This document shows positions 1-5,983 of a DNA stretch of 13,976 bases, piece by piece. The position numbers were made by a program, and so were the translations under genes. Source of the DNA: Actinomycetota bacterium (lineage in GTDB: Bacteria; Actinomycetota; Thermoleophilia; Gaiellales; Gaiellaceae). Location of the stretch: positions 1 through 13,976 of the forward strand of contig VAXT01000077.1 in NCBI GenBank assembly GCA_005883245.1, read 5' to 3'. The number at the start of each line of letters is the position of its first letter. Position 1 is the first letter of the stretch. The notes under the pieces were generated by a model. The model had not been told where the DNA came from. It did not search any database and saw only the letters and a program-made list of their open reading frames with translations.

Positions 1-36
1 AGAGGGCGGTGTCCTAGGCCACTAGACGAATGCGCC
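1..36 (-). tRNA. tRNA-Glu(CUC), partial, cut by the left edge
   Basis: Read on the minus strand from 36 downward, the sequence starts with a GGCGCAT acceptor strand, a D-arm (GTC...GAC) and the 5' half of an anticodon arm (CCGCC then CTCT) before the window ends. The second copy at 170-221 shows the full loop CTCTCAC, which gives anticodon CUC and identity Glu. Whether this outer copy has an intact T-arm and acceptor 3' strand cannot be seen here. A -10 box lies 9 nt upstream. Confidence 0.75.
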
Positions 37-45
37 GTGCGGACG

Positions 46-51
46 ATTGTA
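46..51 (-). promoter_or_regulatory. -10 box of the outer tRNA-Glu copy
   Basis: TACAAT on the minus strand, inside GCTACAATC, 9 nt upstream of the tRNA 5' end. No TTGACA-like -35 is seen at 16-18 bp. The -35 position instead falls in the 3' arm of the dyad at 62-97. Confidence 0.55.
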
Positions 52-61
52 GCCGCCTCTT

Positions 62-97
62 CGAGCGTGGCTGGCGGCGTGACGGCAGCCACGCTCG
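62..97. repeat. 12-bp inverted repeat upstream of tRNA-Glu, outer copy
   Basis: The arms 62-73 and 86-97 are perfect reverse complements separated by 12 nt. The duplicate at 247-283 keeps the pairing, with a compensated change: G67-C92 here is T252-A278 there. The dyad covers roughly -24 to -59 relative to the likely tRNA start site. It could be an operator or an RNA hairpin. No T-run follows on either strand, so it is not a typical intrinsic terminator. Confidence 0.6.
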
Positions 98-169
98 GGA
101 ACCGTCTTGCTCGCGACATCTCCGCGGCAGATCGTCATGCGAGCGAAGCGAGCGGATCTGACGCCGTCG

Positions 170-221
170 CCCAGTCGCCGCCGTGAGAGGGCGGTGTCCT
201 AGGCCACTAGACGAATGCGCC
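170..221 (-). pseudogene. 3'-truncated tRNA-Glu(CUC) copy
   Basis: On the minus strand from 221: acceptor GGCGCAT, D-arm, complete anticodon arm CCGCC-CTCTCAC-GGCGG (anticodon CUC) and the start of the variable region. After about position 170 there is no TTCGAAT T-loop, and no ATGCGCC strand to pair with the acceptor. The tRNA sequence stops within a few bases of where the tandem duplication unit starts again (164/165), so truncation and duplication breakpoint coincide. It still has a promoter-like -10 (231-236), so a truncated transcript may be made. A functional non-canonical tRNA is unlikely because the acceptor stem cannot form. Confidence 0.75.
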
Positions 222-230
222 GTGCGTGCG

Positions 231-236
231 ATTGTA
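231..236 (-). promoter_or_regulatory. -10 box of the truncated tRNA-Glu copy
   Basis: TACAAT on the minus strand, identical in context (GCTACAATC) and spacing (9 nt before the tRNA 5' end) to the copy at 46-51, so both duplicates keep the core promoter. Confidence 0.5.
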
Positions 237-246
237 GCCGCCTCTT

Positions 247-283
247 CGAGCTTGGCCGGCGGGCGTGAAGACAGCCAAGCTCG
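247..283. repeat. Inverted repeat upstream of the truncated tRNA-Glu copy
   Basis: Arms 247-256 and 274-283 form 10 perfect base pairs, extended by one C/A mismatch and one further pair. This is the counterpart of 62-97, with a T-A pair replacing G-C at the sixth position and different loop bases. Confidence 0.6.
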
Positions 284-355
284 GAACCGTCTTGTTCGCG
301 ACATCTGCGCGGCAGATCGTCATGCGAGCGAAGCGAGCGGATCTGACGCGGCGAG

Positions 356-3300
356 CTAGCCGATTTCGAGATCCGCGAACGAGGCGGACGATTTCGCGAA
401 CTCCCACCAGCCTTCGACGCCTGGCCTGACGAACGCCATGCTGCGCCCGTAGACCAGCGGGATCACGGCGGCATCCTCGGTGACCGCGAGCCGGTCGGCC
501 TGGCGGAACAGCTCGAGCCGCTTGGCACCGGTTTCCGCGTGGCGGGCCGAGTCGATGAGGACGTCGAACGGCGGGTACGCGTACCGCCCTTCGTTTGCCT
601 TCGCGTGCGAGTGCAGGATCAGCCGCAGGCAGTACTCGGGGTCGGGGTAGCCCGGAAGCCAGCCCAGGACCGCGATCTTGGTCAGCTCGAGCGGCTTTCC
701 GAGAGGCGCGACGTCGTCGACCGTCTCCGCTGTCCACGGCCGGACCGTGACGTCGACGCCGAGAATCTCGCGCCACGACCGCGTGATCTCGTCGAGCAGC
801 GGCTGCCAGACGTCCTGGGCGCCGATCGTCAGCTCGCCCGGCGCACCGGCTCGGCTCAGGTGCTGACGGGCGCGCTCCGGGTCGAACGGCAGCACGATGT
901 CGGGCGTATGGCCCTGAAGCGCGGGCGGCACGATCCCGCCGGTCGCGACCTCGAGGTTCGCCGGCATCAGCGGCTCGAGCGCGGAGCGGTCGATGGCGTG
1001 CGCGAGCGCGAGTCGCAGGTCACGGTTACCGACGGCCTCGTCGGAATGGCGGAAACCGAGGAACGCGATCCACGTCAGCGGGCCCTCGCCACGATCGTGA
1101 CCGCGGACGTGGTCCGACGTCCGCGGCGTGTACATGACGCGCACGAGGTCGAGCTCGCCGCGCTCGAGGGGCGCTGCGGCCTCGTCCGCGGTGGCGCGTG
1201 TGATCTCGACGCGGGCGACGTTCCCCGGGTGCCTCCCGCTGTACGACTCGTTTCGGACGAGGACGAGCCGTCCGTCGCTCCGCTCGAGCTGGCGGAACGG
1301 GCCGCTGACGACCTGGCGTTCGGGAGCCGACCAGGCGTCGCCGTCCCGCTCGATCGCGTGCTGCGGTAGCGGCCCGGAATCCGGTCGGTTGACGACGCTC
1401 ATGAAGTACGGGGCCGGTGCGACGAGCCGGAACTCGACCGTCCGCTCGTCGAGCGCCCGCACCCCGATCGCCTCGGCGTCGTCGTTGTCCCCCAGGAAGT
1501 ACTCCTCGCCGTTCTCCAGCACGAAGTAAATCGGCGCCGAGATCCCAGGGCGCTCCGGGTCGAGCACCCGCCTCAGGCCGAAGACCCAATCGTGGGCGGT
1601 GAGCGGCTCGCCGTCCGACCAGCGCAGACCTTCGCGGAGATCGAAGACGTAGCGGAGACCGTCGTCCGAGATCTCCCAGCGCTCGGCGAGCGACGGGACG
1701 ATCGTCCGGTCCGGCCAGGCCTCGACGAGCCGGTCGAAGAGCTGCATGCCGAGGTTGATGTCGGGCCAGAAGCCCGCGTCGCGTGGGTCGAAGACGCGCG
1801 GGACGTAGCTGCCGCTCATACGCAGCGTCGCGGTCGGGACGCCGGGCTCAGGCGGTCGCCAGTGCTGGAACGCCCGCTGGTAGGTCTCGTTCGCCTCGGC
1901 GAAGCGCAGCGACGTATGCAACGCGATCGCCAGCTTGAGGAGGACGAGCGCGATCTCCTGGTCCGCTCCGCGGCGCTCGAGCAGCGGAAGCAGCGCACGG
2001 TAATGGCCGACCGCCTCGTCCAGCGCCCACTCGAGGCGTGCGCGGTCGCCGGCCCGCGTCAGGTAGAGCACGGCCTCGTCCTCGGCGTTCCCGGCGAGGG
2101 CGTGGTACGCGAGCAGGCCGAGCACCTCGTCGCGGTTCTCCGAGTAGCGCTCCTCGAGCCAGCGCATCGCCTTGCGGTGGAGCTCCTCGCGATCCGCGGC
2201 GAGCAGCGTCCGGTACGCGGTCTCCTGGATCAGCGCGTGCTTGAACCGGTACTCCGGCTCGGGCCAGCGGCGGGCCTCGCGGATCAGGTCGACGCGCTGC
2301 AGCGCGTTCAGCGACTCAAGGAGCGATCCGTCGGCGCCCGTCACGCCCTCCAGGAGCGGCAGCCCGAAGTGCCGGCCGAGGATGGACGCCGCCGTCAAGA
2401 CCGTCCGATCGCGGTCGGAGAGACGGTCGATCCGGGCCAGAATCACCTTCTCGACGGTCGGCGGGATGACGATCTCGGCTTCGTGGTCGAACCGCCAGCC
2501 GCCGTTCTCGCGCACGAGCACGCCCGTCTCGGTGAGTGTCCCGACGAGCTCCTCGAGGTAGAACGGGTTTCCCTCGGCGCCGTCGAGGATCTGCTGCTCG
2601 AGGTGCGGCGGGACCGTGCCCGCTCCGAACAGCGAGCTCAGGAGCTCGCGATGGGCGTCACCGGAGAGCGCTGCGAGTGCGAGCTCGCGTGAGCGGTGCG
2701 GGTATTGCTCGGCCGCGATTGTCTTCACCCGCCACGAGGGGTGATCCGGCTCGGTGCGGTGCTTGATCACCATGAGCACGGCCGCCGTATCGGTGATCCC
2801 GAGCAGCTGCTCCGTGAGCTGGAGCGAGGTCGCGTCGGCCCAGTGCAGGTCGTCGATGGCCAGCACGACCGGTCGCTCATCGGCCAGGCGCGTGATCAGC
2901 TCGCCGACGACCTCGAAGGTGCGGTACTGGACGGCTTCCGGCGAGAGCTCGGCCATGCGCGACGCGGCGTCCGCTTCGAGCGTCAGGCCGAGCATCGCGC
3001 CGAGGTACGGGTAGACCTCGAGCACGCGGTCGCCGAACAGGCGCTCGACCTCGCGGCGCAGGGATACGCGCATGCGGAGCTCCGGCTCCTGGAGCGAGAC
3101 TCCAAGCCACTCTCGGAGCACGTCGCGGTAGGGCCAGTAGGGAAGCGACTCGCCGTACGACACGCAGCGGCCCTCGAGCCAGAGCGGCGCACCGCGCGGC
3201 GACTCGGCGGCCTCGAAGAGCGCGCGCATCTCGCCGCTCAACCTGCTCTTCCCGATTCCGGCCTCACCCGTGATGAAGAGGATGCCGCCGGTTCCGCCGA

Positions 3301-3997
3301 GCACCGCGTCCGCGGCCTCTCGAGCGACTGCCAACTGCTCGTCGCGGCCGACGAACGGCGTCTCGACGCCCAGGACACCCCGCGCTCGTCCCGGGACCGC
3401 GCGCACGCCCGTTGCCTGATACGCGACGACGGCGTCCTGCTTGCCCTTCAGGTCCAGCTCCCGCGGCTCGCCCCAGTCGAAGAGCTGCTCGACGAGATGG
3501 TACGTGGGCTCGCCGACGAGCACCGTCCCCGGAACGGCGGCGTGCTGGAGGCGGGCGACGGTGTTGATCGTGTCGCCGACGGCGCCGTACTCGACGCGCG
3601 AGCCTCCTCCGACCGGGCCGAGGACGACCGAGCCGGTGTTGACGCCGACCCGGACCGCGAAGCCGGCGACGCCCCAGCCTGCCTCGACCTCGGATCCGTA
3701 CGCGGCCATCTCGTCGGCGATGCGCAGACCCGCGCGCACCGCACGCTCCGCGTCGTCCTCGTGCGCAACAGGCGCTCCGAACAGCGCGAGGATTCCATCG
3801 CCCGCGAGATCCTTGACCGTGCCGCCCAGAGCCTCGACGGCGGCCACGATCCTGGCGATCGCCTCACCGACGACGAGCCTCACCTCCTCGGCGTCGAGGC
3901 GCTCCCCAAGCGCGGTCGAGCCGACGACGTCGGCGTCGAGCGCCGTCACCGCCTTGCGCTCCACGCGCATCGCCGGTGCCGTCTCGGGGTCGCTCAT
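356..3997 (-). CDS. Class III nucleotide cyclase / STAND ATPase / family-5 solute-binding fusion (1213 aa)
   Basis: The protein is a predicted cytoplasmic three-part signalling protein. Residues about 13-180 are a class III cyclase domain. It has metal aspartates D23 (in ADVVGST) and D67 (in AGDGILALFG) and the GDTINTVARL motif with D142, N145 and R149. The substrate-lysine position appears to be D63, and an Asp (D21) replaces the usual Phe two residues before D23. Residues about 215-500 are a MalT/AAA-type ATPase: FVGRDEQL, Walker A GEAGIGKS (244-251), Walker B ending in LAIDD (to 383). A winged-helix-like stretch and a short, probably TPR-like helical region follow to about 715. From about 722 to the end is an SBP_bac_5 (oligopeptide-binding) domain with SDDGLRYVF and WSDGEPLTAHD. 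No signal peptide or membrane helix is visible, so the binding domain should sit in the cytoplasm as a sensor, as in SgrR of E. coli. The ATG has AGGAG only 1 nt away, too close to be a normal ribosome site; TATAAG lies 6 nt upstream, suggesting a leaderless start. Confidence 0.9.
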   Translation of the reverse strand: MSDPETAPAMRVERKAVTALDADVVGSTALGERLDAEEVRLVVGEAIARIVAAVEALGGTVKDLAGDGILALFGAPVAHEDDAERAVRAGLRIADEMAAYGSEVEAGWGVAGFAVRVGVNTGSVVLGPVGGGSRVEYGAVGDTINTVARLQHAAVPGTVLVGEPTYHLVEQLFDWGEPRELDLKGKQDAVVAYQATGVRAVPGRARGVLGVETPFVGRDEQLAVAREAADAVLGGTGGILFITGEAGIGKSRLSGEMRALFEAAESPRGAPLWLEGRCVSYGESLPYWPYRDVLREWLGVSLQEPELRMRVSLRREVERLFGDRVLEVYPYLGAMLGLTLEADAASRMAELSPEAVQYRTFEVVGELITRLADERPVVLAIDDLHWADATSLQLTEQLLGITDTAAVLMVIKHRTEPDHPSWRVKTIAAEQYPHRSRELALAALSGDAHRELLSSLFGAGTVPPHLEQQILDGAEGNPFYLEELVGTLTETGVLVRENGGWRFDHEAEIVIPPTVEKVILARIDRLSDRDRTVLTAASILGRHFGLPLLEGVTGADGSLLESLNALQRVDLIREARRWPEPEYRFKHALIQETAYRTLLAADREELHRKAMRWLEERYSENRDEVLGLLAYHALAGNAEDEAVLYLTRAGDRARLEWALDEAVGHYRALLPLLERRGADQEIALVLLKLAIALHTSLRFAEANETYQRAFQHWRPPEPGVPTATLRMSGSYVPRVFDPRDAGFWPDINLGMQLFDRLVEAWPDRTIVPSLAERWEISDDGLRYVFDLREGLRWSDGEPLTAHDWVFGLRRVLDPERPGISAPIYFVLENGEEYFLGDNDDAEAIGVRALDERTVEFRLVAPAPYFMSVVNRPDSGPLPQHAIERDGDAWSAPERQVVSGPFRQLERSDGRLVLVRNESYSGRHPGNVARVEITRATADEAAAPLERGELDLVRVMYTPRTSDHVRGHDRGEGPLTWIAFLGFRHSDEAVGNRDLRLALAHAIDRSALEPLMPANLEVATGGIVPPALQGHTPDIVLPFDPERARQHLSRAGAPGELTIGAQDVWQPLLDEITRSWREILGVDVTVRPWTAETVDDVAPLGKPLELTKIAVLGWLPGYPDPEYCLRLILHSHAKANEGRYAYPPFDVLIDSARHAETGAKRLELFRQADRLAVTEDAAVIPLVYGRSMAFVRPGVEGWWEFAKSSASFADLEIG

Positions 3998-4003
3998 GCT
4001 CCT

Positions 4004-4009
4004 CTTATA
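4004..4009 (-). promoter_or_regulatory. Candidate -10 box for a leaderless cyclase-STAND gene
   Basis: TATAAG on the minus strand (context GGCTATAAG) ends 6 nt before the ATG at 3997. A start site about 7 nt downstream would fall at or next to the start codon. There is no clear -35. If real, the gene does not depend only on read-through from the aquaporin gene 60 bp upstream. Confidence 0.4.
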
Positions 4010-4057
4010 GCCGTCCGAGGCTTCGAGCCCGGAACGCGCTCGGAGGAAGCGCCGCTG

Positions 4058-4837
4058 CTACGGGCCGATGCTGGGACCGGGCTCTTCGACGCCGGTCTCG
4101 CGCGGACCGACGGGCACGGGCGCCGCCGGGCGCAGGTAGACCTCGTCGTACAGGAGCGCGGCGATCGCGCCCCCGGCCAGCGGCCCGACGTAGTAGATCC
4201 AAGCGTCGCTCCACGTGTTCGAGATCAACTCGGGCCCGAACGCGCGCGCTGGGTTGAACGCGCCGCCGGTGAGCGGATACGCGAGCAGCATGCCGAAGAC
4301 GAATACGAACCCGATCGCCAGCCCCCCGACGACCGTGTACGTGCCCCGCGCGTCGGTCGTCATCGCGAAGACGACCCAGACGAGGAAGAATGTGATCAGC
4401 GCCTCGACGACGAGTGCGGCGCCGATGTCGATCGTGTGGACGGACGGCGCACCGAGGTTCGCCGCGTCCCGGTTCGCCGCCGGGTAGATCCAGCGCAGGA
4501 GCAGAGCCGCCAGGACGCCGCCCGCAAGCTGGGCGACCCAGTAGGCGCCGCCGAGCAAGAGGCTCATCCGCCGCGTCAGCATGAAGCCGAACGTGATCGC
4601 CGGATTGAAGTGGCCGCCCGAGATGTGACCGACCGCGCACACCATGACGCCCATCGTGAGGCCGGTCGCCAGCGCGACCTCCAACGTGCCCGCATCCGCC
4701 TGCGGACCGAGGGACATGATCGTCCCGGCGCCGACGAACACGAGCGCGAATGCTCCGACGAGCTCGACGAACGCTCGCCGCCAGAGATCCGCGAGTGGCG
4801 GAAGAGGACCGATGAAATCCGAGCCGGAGAGCCGCAT
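4058..4837 (-). CDS. MIP family channel (aquaporin/aquaglyceroporin), 259 aa
   Basis: This is a membrane channel for water or small neutral solutes. It has the hourglass fold signatures: about six hydrophobic helices, a first NPA loop in SGGHFNPAITF (N78) and a second in GGAFNPARAFGP (N195, R198). Length is normal for the family. Aligning by distance from the two NPA motifs to E. coli AqpZ (F43/H174/T183/R189), the selectivity-filter positions are T58, M183, G192 and R198. This lacks the aromatic and His residues of strict water channels and suggests a wider pore, so the substrate is uncertain. The tail after about residue 235 is Pro-rich and probably cytosolic. The ATG is the first possible start after an in-frame TAG at 4853-4855. 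No good Shine-Dalgarno is seen. It lies 60 bp upstream of the cyclase-STAND gene on the same strand, so a link between solute flux and the sensor is possible. Confidence 0.93.
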   Translation of the reverse strand: MRLSGSDFIGPLPPLADLWRRAFVELVGAFALVFVGAGTIMSLGPQADAGTLEVALATGLTMGVMVCAVGHISGGHFNPAITFGFMLTRRMSLLLGGAYWVAQLAGGVLAALLLRWIYPAANRDAANLGAPSVHTIDIGAALVVEALITFFLVWVVFAMTTDARGTYTVVGGLAIGFVFVFGMLLAYPLTGGAFNPARAFGPELISNTWSDAWIYYVGPLAGGAIAALLYDEVYLRPAAPVPVGPRETGVEEPGPSIGP

Positions 4838-4849
4838 TGGCGAAGCGGG

Positions 4850-4879
4850 AGCCTACACAGAACGGCGGACGGGTCTCAA
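4850..4879 (-). promoter_or_regulatory. Candidate promoter of the aquaporin gene
   Basis: On the minus strand there is TTGAGA (4874-4879), an 18-nt spacer and TAGGCT (4850-4855), with the ATG 12 nt after the -10. The box overlaps the in-frame stop that limits the gene's start. This lies in the 128-bp divergent region 4838-4965, which also has a TTGCGCAA palindrome at 4887-4894. I see no convincing promoter for the plus-strand gene. Confidence 0.35.
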
Positions 4880-4965
4880 GCGCCAATTGCGCAAATCAGC
4901 GAATCAGAGTAAAAGTTGACCATTCCTCCGTTCTTTGCGGCGCGGGGCCGGGGTTGGTGAAATCG

Positions 4966-5982
4966 ATGAGGAACAAGCGGTTCAGACGACTCGGCCTCGC
5001 CGTTCTCGCGGCCGGCCTGGTCGGTTCTGCGCTCGTCCTTGCGGCGGGAACCGCCCGCAGCGCGCCCGATCGAGCCTTTGCCGCTGCGATGGACGTCACG
5101 CAGACGTGCACGGCACGCGTCAAGCCCAGAGCGCAGGTCGACATCCAGGCCGTCGTGGCCAACACCGGCGACATCCAGCTCACGATCCCGCCGGGGCTCG
5201 ACGGAATCAGCGGGAACGCCGGGACGCCCCTCGACGAGAGCGACGACTTCGTTCCGACCCTCGCGAGCGGCGACGTCAACGGAAACGGGCTCCTCGATGT
5301 CGGTGAGCGCTGGACCTACACGGGCTCGTACACGGCCGACACCGTGGACATGACCGACATCGTCACCGTCGACGCCACCGGTCCGGGCGGCGAGGCGGTC
5401 AGCGACCTCGCCCCATGCGAGACGGACGTGATCCAGACCCCGGAGCCGGGCGTGATCGTGGGCGTCCAGAAGGTGAGCGGTGAGGTTCTGTTCAAGGTGC
5501 CGGGCTCTGGAAAGTTCGTCCCGCTGACGGGCACGACGGAGATCCCGGTCGGCTCGCAGGTGGACACGGCGCACGGGACGATCAAGCTGATCGCAGGCCT
5601 GGGCGGAGGCAGGACGAACAGCGCGAACTTCAACGACGGGCTCTTCAAGATCCAGCAGGCGCATGCGAGGAACGCGTACATGACGCTGCTCCTCGAGGGC
5701 GGGAACTTCGGCGTCTGCCGGACGAGCGCGCTGAGCGCAATGAGCGTCGACGCGAAACGGAAGCGCCAGGTGCGCAGGCTCTGGGGAAACGGCAAGGGGC
5801 GCTTCACGACGAAGGGGCGCTACAGCTCCGCGACCGTGCGCGGGACGCACTGGCTCGTCCAGGACCGCTGCGACGGGACGCTCACGCGCGTCCTGCGCGG
5901 CATCGTCAAGGTGAAGGACTTCCGGAAGCACAAGACGATCAGCGTCCGCGCCGGCCATACCTACCTGGCCCAGGCGCCCTAA
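4966..5982 (+). CDS. Secreted protein: repeat-type beta domain plus FecR-like domain (338 aa)
   Basis: The start at 4966 is preferred over an upstream in-frame ATG at 4837 because a signal peptide begins exactly here (KRFRR, a hydrophobic run to about residue 28, an Ala-rich cleavage zone near 30-40) and GGTGA lies 5 nt upstream. The mature N-terminal half (about 42-160) resembles exported beta-sandwich repeats (DUF11/CARDB-like: VVANTGD, GERWTYTGSY). It holds an EF-hand/dockerin-like loop, D103-x-N105-x-N107-G-x-x-D111-x-x-E114. The half from about 162 resembles FecR/iron-dicitrate-sensor-like domains that I recall from Thermoleophilia: VSGEVLFKVPG, PVGSQVDT, ATVRGTHWLVQDRC, RAGHTYLA. Cys in the FGVCR and QDRCDG segments could form a disulfide. 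There is no C-terminal anchor, so it is probably released or bound non-covalently. The role is unknown. Its stop codon is 1 nt from that of the convergent CHASE2 cyclase. Confidence 0.85.
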   Translation: MRNKRFRRLGLAVLAAGLVGSALVLAAGTARSAPDRAFAAAMDVTQTCTARVKPRAQVDIQAVVANTGDIQLTIPPGLDGISGNAGTPLDESDDFVPTLASGDVNGNGLLDVGERWTYTGSYTADTVDMTDIVTVDATGPGGEAVSDLAPCETDVIQTPEPGVIVGVQKVSGEVLFKVPGSGKFVPLTGTTEIPVGSQVDTAHGTIKLIAGLGGGRTNSANFNDGLFKIQQAHARNAYMTLLLEGGNFGVCRTSALSAMSVDAKRKRQVRRLWGNGKGRFTTKGRYSSATVRGTHWLVQDRCDGTLTRVLRGIVKVKDFRKHKTISVRAGHTYLAQAP

Positions 5983-5983
5983 C

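Larger units (their letters stand above)
1..349 (-). repeat. Tandem duplication, 185-bp period, of the tRNA-Glu upstream unit
   Basis: Positions 1-164 match 186-349 at a constant offset of 185. The two copies differ at only a few positions (around 42-43, in the dyad at 62-97/247-283, and near 107 and 126). Homology ends sharply at 164/349. Read on the minus strand, each unit holds an outer CAGATC...GATCTG dyad with a GC-rich interior, a 10-12 bp hairpin, a -10 box and the 5' part of tRNA-Glu. The repeat begins 7 nt after the stop codon of the large cyclase gene. This fills the gene-free stretch at the left end; no protein gene is credible in it. Confidence 0.9.

Noticed and set aside
1..349. 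CRISPR array or insertion-sequence end
   Set aside because: Only two units of about 164 bp, no short regular spacers, no transposase; the content is a duplicated tRNA upstream region.
3998..4003. AGGAG directly before the cyclase-STAND ATG as a ribosome-binding site
   Set aside because: Only 1 nt separates it from the ATG, too short for initiation; the next in-frame ATG (codon 10) has no ribosome site either.
4887..4894. TTGCGCAA palindrome in the divergent aquaporin/secreted-protein gap
   Set aside because: An 8-bp palindrome with no second copy or spacing to a promoter is too common to call an operator.
2696..4912. Plus-strand open frame of 738 codons
   Set aside because: It is antisense to the cyclase-STAND and aquaporin genes, rich in Arg/Asp/Glu with no domain or hydrophobic pattern, and reflects third-position GC bias of the true genes.
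4837..4965. Upstream in-frame ATG for the secreted protein
   Set aside because: The 43 extra residues would bury the signal peptide and overlap the aquaporin promoter region; the 4966 start has a ribosome site.
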